Numbered from the stretch's first letter, positions 17,605 through 26,416 are shown. The stretch: 26,416 nt of DNA from Priapulus caudatus (GCF_000485595.1 NW_014577747.1:108854-135269), one strand, 5' to 3'. Notes: generated from the sequence alone by a model not told the origin. Translations and numbers: made by a program.

Positions 17605-18350
17605 GCCACACACACACGACACACCACACACACACACACACACACACACCACGAGTTATCAGACACACACACACCACACACACACACAGCGACAGCACCA
17701 GCCACACAAACACACAACACACACCACTACACACACACACACACACACACACACGTGCACACACACACAAGTACCACACACTAGCCGGATTAAGGGGCGG
17801 GCCAACAGGGCAGCGCTCCCGGCCCCCCACATTGGCCGCCCCATTTAGAGACCTAAAATTTACAAACTGTCGTAATGTGACCACGAAATTGCTAGCATGG
17901 AACGTGAAGTGATCGGTCCCTCCGTCCGCAATATCCTGTTTCTGCCTGACGAATTCGGCTGTCAGCCTGAAGACACTTTTTCCTAATACCGCAAATGCTG
18001 CACTGAAGAAACTAATCTTATCCAATTAGTCTCGATTGTAGGCGGAAAGGATCATTTTTAAAACTCAAACGTGATTAAAATCACATGAGAACAGATTGAG
18101 CCAACAGAACGGACGTTAAACGCCTCATATTCCCCATCGAAAGTGACATTTTAATTCGTTGAAACACGCTGAAATACTCTCTGAATTGCCAAGCAAGAAA
18201 GCGCAAAAAAATAACACACGTACATAGGGCGCGCCACACAATGCGTCCCCGCCCCCACACACTTAAGTTCCGGCCCTGCATACACACACAGCACTCACAC
18301 GACACACCCGCATCAACACACACACAGCACACACACACGACACAATGCTA
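17605..18350. repeat. (CA)n microsatellite, apparently split by an inserted repeat
   Basis: (CA)n runs occupy 17605-17780 and 18286-18350. Between them, about 17783-18280 is non-CA sequence. Its ends look like diverged inverted repeats: AGCCGGATTAAGGGGCGGGC at the left, and at the right the complement of GGGCCGGAACTTAAG plus GGGGGCGGG. The inserted part has no gene I recognise. Confidence 0.6.
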
Positions 18351-18429
18351 ACGTGTACATCGCCCGCACAACGCACCGACCCGATCACATAACCCGCCCT
18401 CCCACTTCGTGGGCGAGGTAAAAAACCAC

Positions 18430-18830
18430 AAGCATGTAAGAGTATTATTAGAGGCAGTGAAGCGTAATCTAAGGCGCAGGGGCAGCGGGGCACGTGCCCG
18501 CGCCATGATGTCAGGGGGGCGGCAAAAAAGCAAAGGAAAAAAAACAATCTGCCATAAATGATAGCTGAAATAATCAATCCTTATGGACAAGTGATACCCA
18601 GGGGCGGTACAGCGGGGGGTCCAGGGTCGGATCCCCCCCCTTGCTGCGCGCAGAAGCAAAACGCAATCTAAGGGGTCTAATTAAAAAAAATTGTGGGGGG
18701 AGGGCAGCCCCAGACCCCCCCTCCGCGTGCTCGCAAGTTTGGGTTCACGTTGACCCCCCCCCACCCGTTGTACAAAACTCTGTACACGCCCCATGTACCC
18801 TGACCCTGGGATGTAGCTGTAGTTGGAAGC
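18430..18830. repeat. G/C-run interspersed-repeat fragments
   Basis: Includes GGGGCAGCGGGGCACGTGCC, GGGGGGTCCAGGGTCGGATC and two C runs (about 18633 and 18753). These resemble truncated copies of the same class of repeats as elsewhere in the window. Confidence 0.5.
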
Positions 18831-19270
18831 TATAATGCCTGAATCTGAAGGACAACCCACAAAACCAACATCATTTTTTTTTTAAAATTTTTTCATTGCG
18901 CGTCAGAAGTGAAGGGGCGCAATTTTAGCAGACTTTCTTTTTTGGCACTTTTATCACTTGGGCAATTCAGCAAAATTACGCACTTTTTTAGCAATGTTAG
19001 ACAGTTTTTCGCTAGATACGCTCGATTAGCGAAGTCATCTGACGTGTAATTATATATTTAAAGTGTTAACATCTCCAGTGTGCCGACCCTTCCGGCCGGG
19101 AAACAGCATCACGACAAATGATGTCGCAAACTTGGACTTTCCAAGGAAATAACACCTTGACATGATAATCAAAATTAAGCACAGGTTTTATACTGAATTG
19201 AATTTCGACACTTAATTTTCTCGATTTTCGATGAAGTGGATCCAGCTTGTAGGCTACATTACTCATTTTG
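18831..19270. other. Intergenic, nothing recognised
   Basis: AT-rich sequence with short T runs. No gene, RNA or clear repeat is visible. Confidence 0.45.
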
Positions 19271-19379
19271 GGCCGATCCGCCCTAACTTCATTTGCAAAT
19301 CTTCTTCTTCTTTAACTTTTTCTTGCAATGATGGGGTGAGGTGACCCCCGTGCAGCCGCCACCCGCATCAGCAATTTGC

Positions 19380-19510
19380 AGACATTTGCAAGAGTTTCTT
19401 TTCTTCTCTCTTCTTCTTCTCCTTCTATTCCTCTTGCCTCTTCTTTTCGTTTTTCTTTTTCACTTTCTTTTTTTTCTTTCCTTTTCTTTCTTACTTCTTT
19501 CCTTTCTTGC
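19380..19510. repeat. T/C-rich low-complexity tract
   Basis: (CTT)n and (TTTC)n-like pyrimidine tract preceding the second large minisatellite. Confidence 0.7.
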
Positions 19511-19589
19511 ATGATACGGGGGCGACCGCCCCTGCCCCCCTGTGGCGCCGCCCCTGAGAGGGGGGCTGGTTGGCAGAATTCCCCTTCTT

Positions 19590-20355
19590 CACCCTTCTTC
19601 CCACCAGCTGCTGCACTTTCTCTTTCCTCATTCTCCGCCCTCGCTTCTCATTCCTCCTCCTTCTCCACCAGCTCTCCCTCCTCCTTCCCACCAGCTTCTC
19701 GTCCCTTCTCCCCCTCCCCCACCAGCTCCCTTCTGCCCCTTCCTCCTTCTCCTCATCCAGTTCTTCCCGCTCCTCTTTCTCTTCACCAGCTCTCCCCTCT
19801 CCCTTCGCTCCTTCCTCCACCACTTCTCCCTCCTCCCTTCCCGCCAGCTACTCCCTTCTCGCCCCTCCTCCGCCGATCACAGCCTCGCCGCCTTCTCCCT
19901 CGACTTTCTCCCTTCCTCTTCTCCAACAGCTTCTTCTCCGCGCTCGCTCGTTCTCGCCCCGGTCGTGCCTCCCTTCTTCTCCGTCACGGAGCCTTCTGCG
20001 CCTCCTCCTCTCCAGCCCAGCTTCTCCCCCTCCGCTCCTCTCCACGCAGCTTCTCCCCCTCCTCCTCTCCCCACTTCCTCCGCTCTCCCCTTCGCCTCCA
20101 TCCACACAGCAGCTTCTGTCTCCTCCGCGCTTCCCAATACCAGCTCTCTCCTGCCTGCGCTTCTCCCATACATTCCCGTTTTTCCCGCCTCCTCCCTCTG
20201 CCAACCCAGCTTCTTCCCTTACTCCCTTCCTCATTCCTCCTACCAGCTTGCTACGCCCTCTTCTTCTCCCTTTGCCTACTTCTCCTACAGCCTCTCCTTC
20301 TCTGCCTTCCTCATCTCACCAGCTCCCCCTCTCTCCCCCTCCTTCTCCACCAGCT
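19590..20355 (+). repeat. Polypyrimidine minisatellite, copy 2 (about 0.77 kb), inverted relative to copy 1
   Basis: Units resembling CTTCTCCACCAGCTTCTCCC repeat with variable length. The long frames here (up to about 330 codons, serine/proline/leucine-rich) are repeat by-products. Confidence 0.9.
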
Positions 20356-20389
20356 GGTGTCTTAGCTGAAGTGGAAATCGCCATATTTG

Positions 20390-20575
20390 AGCATATATGC
20401 GAAGTGCGCATGCGCATACGCATCCTATATCATATATTTCGCAGGTCAGAATTTCACACACAAAGACGAGCTGTGATTAGTCGGGTCGGGACGCACGCGA
20501 AGTGCGCGTGCGCATAGGCACGGGGCGGGGCTATCTCAGATATTTCGCAAGTCAGAAATTTCGCGCTACACCGGG
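20390..20575 (+). repeat. Tail module of composite repeat, copy 2, tandemly duplicated
   Basis: GCGAAGTGCGC(A/G)TGCGCATA and ATATTTCGCA(A/G)GTCAGAA occur twice, with the first pair about 20399-20455 and the second about 20488-20560. The second half aligns in reverse with 14361-14455, so it follows the minisatellite in both copies. Confidence 0.75.
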
Positions 20576-20784
20576 TCCTCCCCGAGAAAATTTTGAAAAT
20601 GTAGATCGCAAGAATTGGTATTTGAGGTTGAGTACATGTACAGCCTTCATTCTGACTACGACAATTCTCTTTTTAGTAGAACAATTCTTTTTTTACTTTC
20701 GGATCAACAGCTATAGGGGTCGGGGCCATGGCCCCCTTTGCCTCCCCCTCCCCTAACTACGCCACTTCTTCTCGGGTCACTACA

Positions 20785-21807
20785 CTACACTCGGCCCAGC
20801 CACTGCAGCACACAAGACTTGGCACGGTGGTTGAAAACCTCAAGGTCTCCAGGGCTACAGGGCTCTGGTAATATAGGGGCGGCATTTCAGGAGATGTCCC
20901 AGAGTCTGGTCCTTCCCGCAGTCGCATTCTATTGGGCCATCTTTAGTGTATCCTCATTTCTGCATAAGTGCCCTACATCGACAAAACCCTATCCTGAGGC
21001 GATTTAGGCATAACCACGTCGGCCATACCTCGTTGGCTCCGGGTGGGATCAAGGGATTCCTGGGGTTCGAGTGAAAGCTTATGTTGGCTTGCCTGAAGAT
21101 GCTTTGATCATTGGGCGATCCTGTAGGTTTTGAGGTTGCCATCCAGGGGTTGAACCGCGTAGATGAAACTGTGCCTGGTCTTTAGTCTCTTCTTTACTGT
21201 TTCGTGATGGAAGGGGTGGCGAGGGTCATTTTCTTGGTTAAGTTTCTCTACTTGGGATGAAGCCATTCGTCTAACGTGTAGAGGAGCGATGCCACAGAGC
21301 AGGTAGAGGTCATCTACGTTGGTTGGTCTCAAGCATCCGGAAATGGCTCTGCAGGCAATGTTCAGAACTGGGTAAATTGTTGCAGCATGGGGCGACCTAC
21401 TCCAGACAAGGCACGCATACTCAGCTAGCCGCCGTGTAGCACAGCTAGGCCCGGCGTCTGTTCCCCATTTAGTATTGGCCAACTTCTTTAGAATACTGTT
21501 TCTGGCACCCACTTTGGCCTTTGTCTTGATGATGTGATTCTTGTAAGTTAGAGAGCGGTATAAAGTAACACCTAGGTAGACTGGGCTATAGGTATGTTTC
21601 AGTCATTTGTCATACCATTTGACTTTTAGTTGGTGGTTCGCCTCCTTGTTCTTTAGATGGAAGGCACTTATTTGAGTTTACCCGGGATTGGCTCGTAGAT
21701 GGTTTGCTGTGTAGTAGGTGGTTAGGCCTGCGAGAGCATCGGTGATGGACCGTTCGGCTTCGCCAAAGGACTGTTTTTGAGAAGCAATGCAGAGGTGCAA
21801 GGAGCAA
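20785..21807 (-). pseudogene. Jockey-like non-LTR retrotransposon, 3' part of reverse transcriptase ORF, decayed
   Basis: The minus strand reads, with frameshifts and stops, CIASQKQSFGEAERSITDAL, then AFHLKNKEANHQLKVKWYDK, YLGVTLYRSLTYKNHIIKTK, AEYACLVWSRSPH, ISGCLRPTNVDDLYLLCGIA and LGHLLKC. These are the post-YADD palm, thumb and C-terminal cysteine/histidine-type segments of jockey-like reverse transcriptases. The longest intact frame is 21108-21512. The ORF ends near AKSCVLQWLGRV and a TAG at 20785-20787. At least two internal stops (after ANPG and after WYDK) show it is dead. Similarity fades exactly at an inverted-repeat end at 21808. Confidence 0.85.
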
Positions 21808-22773
21808 GGGCGCAACCACGTGTTGAAAGTTGGGGGGTCACAAGCAGCCAATAGCAACGTAATGAGCTAATATCACGTATTGGTTCAATATCACGTATTT
21901 CAGCGTGTTGATGGAAGTGTTGCATAATTGTGATGTCATGAATGACATTACTATAGGATCATGTATACATAAAATACAAAAATGTTTTATTGATTAGATT
22001 AAGCTAGTAGTAAAGCTATACACAGACTGTGCTAACTGTGCGACACAGTTAGCATGATTAAGATGAAGAGGAAAATAATAATGATGAAAATAATAATGCA
22101 AAAAAATGCCTGACACGTGAAAACAGAGAACAGTGTTAGAAACCAAATGTGACCTTCCTTGAGTCACACTTTGCAACAAAATCCTTTGCAATTGCTTCAA
22201 TATCGATTCTAGAACACGTGATAAAAAACAATCGCGTTGATTGGTTCAATTGTCTTTTCGCCGTCACGTCAGCCGGCAAAAGTCCAACTTGACTTTCGCC
22301 GTCGCCGTGAAACCAGGCCTGCGCCGTGCAGTGTCAGTGGAGACTGCACCAGAAGATATCATAGATTAGAAGGTAAGGGTGAACGGCGCCGCGCCGCGAC
22401 GCGCCGCTTGTGTGGAGATGGGCCTATATTTTGTGTGTGTGTCTATAACACAGTTAGCTTGCGAACGCGTGGTGAATATCGTGCTCGTTCCATGCACGTG
22501 AGATTGAATGTACTATGTAGGTCGAATCTAAATGATATTAACAAGGGTTCTATTTAGATATCTGAATCTGGATCACAGTTATCACACTGCACTTGACCAC
22601 CTGGGGTTTTTATTTATTTTAACTTTCACCTGTGAAATATGGATGTTTCACGATAATAAACGCTTATCGGACTATTTTGGACCTCCCAGAAAATAACGTC
22701 TTCCAGAAGTTGGGGAGGTCCACATAAAAGTCGGGGGGTCGTGACCCCCCCCCCCCAGTGGTTGCGCCCATGG
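21808..22773. mobile_element. Inverted-repeat element of about 966 bp abutting the jockey relic
   Basis: Ends are GGGCGCAACCAC (21808-21819) and GTGGTTGCGCCC (22762-22773), each followed inward by a GGGGGGTCAC-like tract. No transposase is visible. The inside includes the 13-bp direct repeat AATATCACGTATT (twice, 5 nt apart, near 21871-21901). A GC-rich stretch (22250-22420) contains ATTGG, CGTCACGTCAGC and AGAAG|GTAAGG, looking like a promoter and a splice donor. A target duplication is not evident. Confidence 0.55.
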
Positions 22774-22851
22774 CAAAGAGACTCCTGTAGATAACTATAT
22801 ATATTTATGCGTGACATGACTATAGGCCTATTAAATATTTATATAAATATA

Positions 22852-22852
<1 letters not shown>

Positions 22853-22884
<32 letters not shown>

Positions 22885-22956
22885 GTGTGTGTGTGTGTGT
22901 TGTGGTGTGTTGTGTGTGTGTTGTGGTGTGTGTGTGTGTGTGTGGTCGTGTGTGTG

Positions 22957-22998
<42 letters not shown>

Positions 22999-23002
22999 TG
23001 TG

Positions 23003-23040
<38 letters not shown>

Positions 23041-23078
23041 TGTTGGTGTGTGTGTGTGTGTGTTTGGTGAGTGTGTGT

Positions 23079-23111
<33 letters not shown>

Positions 23112-23362
23112 CCTGTGTGTGTGTGCTGTGTCGTGTAGTAGTGTGTGTGTGTGTGTGTGGTGTGTGTGTGTGCTGTGTGTTGTCCGTGTGTGTGTGTGTG
23201 TGTGGTTGTGAGTGTGTTTGTACGTGAGCGTGTGTGCGCGTGCATGCGCGCGCGTGTGTGCGTGTGCGTGTGCGTGTGCGCGTGTGCGTTGCGTGTGTGC
23301 GTGCGTGCGTGTGCGTGCGTGCGTGCGTGCGTGTGCGTGCGTGCGCGCGCGCGCGTGTGTGT
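22853..23362. repeat. (TG)n / (CG)(TG) microsatellite, about 510 bp
   Basis: Nearly continuous TG dinucleotides with GTTG and GTGGTG interruptions, becoming GCGTGCGTGCG-rich at the right end. Long cysteine/valine or threonine/histidine frames across it are artefacts. Confidence 0.97.
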
Positions 23363-23549
23363 ATTTATTTATTTATCTATTTAGTATGTAAACGGTAATG
23401 TAAAGGTAATAAAGGGCATATAGGTAGATAAATGGTAAATGGAAGTGGAATGAATAGAGTATATTATTATAGATAAATAAATTGTTGTTCAATGGTAATA
23501 TTCAACTTTTACTTCTATATCTTTTCCCTGGCATTAGTTGCACGGCTCT
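23363..23549. other. Intergenic AT-rich segment
   Basis: ATTT tetranucleotide stretch (23362-23382), then AT-rich sequence without features. Confidence 0.5.
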
Positions 23550-23765
23550 AATAAGGATCGATGATGATGCGATAAAAACGACGACATGCTGACGATGCAT
23601 GACCATGACATCATCACTCCGAACCGCGAGTTTTAACTTTCCCACAATCCACCACAGTTTTCAGAGTGATGAGCATTCTCATTTTATTCCCAGAATTCAT
23701 TATCCGCCATTGTGGAAGTCTCATGGTTTATATTGAACAACGTATAATACCTAAATACTGTTAAA
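23550..23765 (+). promoter_or_regulatory. Putative promoter and 5' UTR of the ZFR-like gene
   Basis: Upstream of the ATG are TGACATCATCA (near 23606) and a YY1-like CCGCCATTGTGG (23704-23715). The start codon itself lies in AAAATGGCG, which also fits the YY1 core. An in-frame TAA lies 21 nt upstream of the ATG. The promoter call rests on position and motifs only. Confidence 0.35.
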
Positions 23766-23809
23766 ATGGCGTCTGGATATTTTTACAATCCGTCTACAGG
23801 ACAGTACGG
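23766..23809 (+). CDS. First coding exon of a ZFR-like (zinc finger RNA-binding) protein
   Basis: The ATG at 23766 has A at -3 and G at +4 and is preceded by an in-frame stop at 23745-23747. The exon encodes MASGYFYNPSTGQY and ends CGG|GTATGT in phase 2. The start resembles ZFR/ZFR2 N-termini (MATGNYF, MATSQYF). By family knowledge ZFR is a nuclear double-stranded-RNA-binding zinc finger protein acting in splicing and RNA editing control. The defining zinc fingers and DZF domain would lie to the right of the window. FET-family proteins (EWS/FUS type) also begin with Tyr/Gly-rich sequence, so the identity is tentative. Confidence 0.55.
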
Positions 23810-24829
23810 GTATGTTAACTTAACACTAAGACGGAAATTGCAGTGATAGGAGTATTGTATAAGATGAGAGTCGGCAAGTGAGGTTTTTGCTGAGCCATTG
23901 AGGCAGTCCGAGCCGTCATTCTCATTGTCATTTACTTAGTTTTCTCGCGATGTTCGGGTCATCCTTGATAAGTTAGAAATGTTCCGTCGGTAGTATAACT
24001 ATAAGTAGTTAACTCGTATTCTTCTACAAATTATGATTATTTGCCGTAGAATTATCGGTAGTGGTGCACCCATGAACGCAGGCATGGTACAGAACGCATG
24101 TCGTTGACGATGCGCCATGCCGCGCGTTTCATGTACTGCGTAGTCCTACCGGTGTTAATAATGGTGCCGGTGCGGCGGTGCCGGTGGGTCCTATTAAACA
24201 GCGAAATGTGCAAGAGTGGGCAGGAATGTGCATCTATAGTATAAGTTAACTGCCGTAATGTATCAAAATGTGGGAAAACGGGTTTACACATGTATGTTAA
24301 ATCTGTCGAAACCTGTCGGAATTCATAAATGTGCACTGCTAGTATATATGTATATAATTATACAGTCTACAGTTTACATGCTTGTAAATGCACAAATTAA
24401 ATTTTTAACACAAAGCATCCCATAGCATGTCATGATAAAGGGTTGATGTACCTTGTAACACTAGCCGATATGCAACAAATTTCCCAATATATTACAAGTG
24501 TTATGTACCTGCCATCTTGAGTTTACTCTTTTAATCAACACAATTTTCTGATGTGATGTGTCAAGTTGAAAAGCAGTAAAAGCCATCAATATAATTGGCT
24601 AACTCATTAAATTTTGGAAAGTTAACACTGACAGATAAAGAAAGGTAAATTCAGGATCCCAGGAAAGTTCAAAAGATGAAAGGAAAACTCACATCTCAAC
24701 GCTCCTAGGTTCCCCACCATGGCCACCCTTTTACCCACCCAACAATCTGATACCTAAACTGATAGACCAGTAAGAATAAGATAAGTATAGAAGCAGTGTT
24801 TTTCACATCATTGTTCTCTTGCTCGGCAG
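23810..24829 (+). other. Intron 1 of the ZFR-like gene
   Basis: 1020-bp AT-rich intron. TGCCGGTGCGGCGGTGCCGG near 24163-24185 is a small GC-rich patch without recognised meaning. No exon or repeat is supported. Confidence 0.5.
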
Positions 24830-24968
24830 TGCGCAGCCTGGTGCTGCAGCGTATCAGGCGACGACAGCGTATTATAACGCCACGGCGGCGCCGGCGGCGG
24901 CCGCAGCCGCGTATGACTACACCGCTGTCACCCCGACGTATGGTACCTATGGAGCAGCTGCGCGACCA
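24830..24968 (+). CDS. Second coding exon of the ZFR-like protein, alanine/tyrosine-rich
   Basis: Acceptor GCTCGGCAG|TGC after a pyrimidine tract and donor CCA|GTAAGT. The exon is 139 nt, phase 2 to 0, and joins exon 1 in frame as residues 15-61. It encodes GAQPGAAAYQATTAYYNATA, then a run APAAAAAAYDYTA and TPTYGTYGAAARP. The composition (Ala/Tyr/Thr/Gly) matches the disordered N-terminus of ZFR. The exon is much more GC-rich than the flanking introns, a signature of coding sequence here. No later exon was found up to 26416. Confidence 0.6.
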
Positions 24969-25138
24969 GTAAGTACCTGTACATGTTAGCGAACTCCAGC
25001 AGGGCAAGTAAGCTGTTCACCTGTCTATGTATTACTACGAAACGCTCCCAATCCTGGTGAGCAGGCAGAGTTTATGTATGTTTCACCCTTTCTTGTTGGT
25101 TAAATTAGCGTACCGTGCAGGGTTCTCCAAGAGCACTT

Positions 25139-25163
25139 ATAGCCTGGCGGCCCGCCAGGCTAT
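25139..25163. other. 25-bp perfect palindrome
   Basis: Arms ATAGCCTGGCGG and CCGCCAGGCTAT around a single C. It lies just left of a short tandem repeat. Confidence 0.85.
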
Positions 25164-25169
25164 CGTCAA

Positions 25170-25236
25170 GCCCCGCCATCCTAAAATGCACCCGCCACTC
25201 TAAATATCATAGCCGCCATGCTAAATATCATAGCCA
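25170..25236. repeat. Short tandem repeat, 21-bp unit
   Basis: About three units of CCGCCANNCTAAATATCATAG, diverging leftwards, between the palindrome and the next inverted-repeat element. Confidence 0.7.
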
Positions 25237-25927
25237 GGGGGTCGTTGTCAGAAACAAAATTAGTCGCAACATTAGTCTTACCATTAACTTCCACTCGTAA
25301 ACCGTTGACAGAAACATCGTAATGTTACGAGAACGAAAAATCCTCGAAAATATCCTCATAACATTACGAGAGCCCAGACCCTCTCGTAACTTTAATAGTA
25401 AGATGAAAATAACACATTTAGACTAAGAATTACAATTATAGTGATATAATATTTTATATTAATGAGTAATATATTATCATGTGTTTTTCTTGGAAAACAC
25501 GTCAAAAACATTAATTATCTACCGAACGTAAACCAAAACAATACATTTACAAATGGCGTATGGCATTTGTTCTCTTGTTTGAAATGCTTGCCACGCTTGC
25601 CACGACTCTCGCGTCTCGCGTTAAAGCGTTACAGTGTGAGAATTTGTCTTGTTGTGCAGAATAAATTCATGAATATGTGGTTAGCCATTATAATATGCAT
25701 AAATTAGTGTGATGTACAATAAATGTTTATGAATTTGAATTTTGTGATCGATTCTCATCCAATCAGCAGGCTTGTGACATGAAATTATGAAGTTCCTGTT
25801 ATCGTGAGTTTGCTCGTAGCTACGATGTGTTTCTGTCAACGCTACTCTCGTAGCATTAACATTAGTCGTAAGTGTTATCGTAGCATCAACATTAGCATTA
25901 ACTTTACGATGTTTCCCAACGGGCCCC
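25237..25927. mobile_element. Putative MITE of about 690 bp with long imperfect inverted repeats
   Basis: The left end (25237-25345) and the reverse complement of the right end (25790-25927) share CGTTGACAGAAACA, followed by CATCGTA and TACGAG, and ACATTAGTCGTAA-like words. Ends read GGG(T/C)CGTTG-like. CCAGG flanks both sides and may be a 5-bp target duplication. The interior is AT-rich with no gene. Boundaries are approximate. Confidence 0.5.
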
Positions 25928-26116
25928 AGGCTCCTCCCTACGTTGCGCAAACTGGGCGCGCCCGCCCCGTTTGGGAAAACTCCCCCCCCCTGTTTCAATC
26001 GTTGCGCCACGTTTAAATTACCTCCGCCCCGATTAAATTCCACCACAATAACAGTTTGACAGCGTGGGAATCGATCGTCAAGAATTCCCATTCGACCAGG
26101 ACCCCCGACGCGTGTA
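25928..26116. other. Intron 2 of the ZFR-like gene, C-run patch
   Basis: Includes GGGCGCGCCCGCCCCGTTTG and a run of nine C (25982-25990) of the type ending many repeats in this window. No gene is seen. Confidence 0.4.
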
Positions 26117-26311
26117 TTTTTACCGTACCACTAATGCGTAACGTCCTACACTACGCATGCGCTGCAGCCACACACAAGTACAAACAGTCACCCTGTCCCA
26201 AACCCAACCCCTAACACTAACTGTAAACCGACTCGGCTATCTTATATACAAGTACCCCAAATACCGTCTATGGTGTGGTGGCGATTTTACGCATTAGTGG
26301 TACGGTAAAAG
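26117..26311. mobile_element. 195-bp MITE with perfect 24-bp inverted repeats, TA-flanked
   Basis: The inverted repeat starts TTTTACCGTACCACTAATGC (26118-26141) and its exact complement is at 26287-26310, with TA just outside at 26115-26116 and 26312-26313. The interior has a CCCTAA-like stretch (CCCAACCCCTAACACTAAC). TA flanks suggest a Tc1/mariner-related family. There is no coding sequence. Confidence 0.85.
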
Positions 26312-26329
26312 TACGCCCCCGGACCCCCC

Positions 26330-26416
26330 TAGCTCCCCCTCCTCCTTCTCCGCCAGCTTCTCCCCTCCTCCTTCTCCACCACCTTCTCTCTTCTCCCCTT
26401 CCTCCTTCTCCACCAC
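26330..26416 (+). repeat. Polypyrimidine minisatellite, copy 3, cut by window edge
   Basis: Units of CTCCTTCTCC(A/G)CCA(G/C)CTTCTCCC begin after a GGACCCCCCTAG junction. Same family and orientation as 19590-20355. Confidence 0.9.

Noticed and set aside
17659-18025. Possible protein fragment upstream of the CA repeat on the minus strand
   Set aside because: An 80-codon non-repetitive start flows into CA-repeat translation, and the region behaves like an interspersed repeat. No domain could be named.
19376-20517. Open frames of 329, 315 and 275 codons on the plus strand
   Set aside because: Same artefact in the inverted minisatellite copy: three overlapping frames are open together, as expected for a TC-rich repeat without TA-containing stops.
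22237-22557. 106-codon frame in the GC-rich part of the 966-bp element
   Set aside because: No recognised domain, arginine-rich as expected from CpG-rich DNA. A promoter/first-exon reading is at least as likely.
22807-23384. Cysteine/valine-rich and threonine/histidine-rich frames up to 141 codons
   Set aside because: Translation of the TG microsatellite; no protein family.
1-26416. CRISPR arrays, bacterial operons, prophage or tRNA genes
   Set aside because: No regularly spaced identical repeats with unique spacers, no Shine-Dalgarno-linked gene runs and no cloverleaf with A and B boxes were seen; the window is a spliced animal locus.

Overview
The window is animal nuclear DNA. It holds two spliced genes transcribed away from each other, with about 10 kb of repeat-rich DNA between them. 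Introns are short with standard splice signals, homology is to metazoan proteins, and telomere-like TTAGGG repeats, non-LTR retrotransposon relics and many small inverted-repeat elements are present. This fits a non-vertebrate metazoan, probably a marine invertebrate. I cannot assign the phylum from sequence alone. I see no bacterial operon, CRISPR array, rRNA or tRNA gene.

Region 1 (about 1-13738, minus strand) is the gene for Integrator complex subunit 3 (INTS3, also SOSS-A). I resolved 23 coding exons by reading frame, splice sites and remembered similarity to human INTS3. They encode 797 residues plus one base from the initiator ATG at 13738. The C-terminal part, roughly the last quarter of the protein, lies beyond the left edge. 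Every exon junction keeps frame. All introns are GT-AG except intron 8, which is GC-AG. The large introns 1 and 22 carry nearly all the repeats of the gene.

Region 2 (about 13.74-23.5 kb) has no gene I can support. It contains a CRE-like palindrome upstream of INTS3, a family of long polypurine/polypyrimidine tandem repeats present in inverted orientation (14.5-15.9 and 19.6-20.4 kb, with a third copy entering at 26.33 kb), CA/TG microsatellites, G-tract-ended repeat fragments, and a decayed jockey-like reverse transcriptase. A roughly 1 kb inverted-repeat element abuts the 5' end of that relic.

Region 3 (about 23.55-26.4 kb, plus strand) starts with a promoter-like segment and the first two coding exons of an alanine/tyrosine-rich protein. 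It resembles the N-terminus of the RNA-binding zinc finger protein ZFR, a tentative call. Its next intron contains three inverted-repeat features, including a 195-bp TA-flanked MITE.

The two genes show no visible functional link beyond both being RNA or genome-maintenance factors. The most unusual features are the mobile-element structures: a hAT-like insertion whose removal restores a 67-bp minisatellite, a 406-bp MITE built of reiterated palindromes, and a telomere-repeat cassette bounded by inverted repeats and 22-bp direct repeats.
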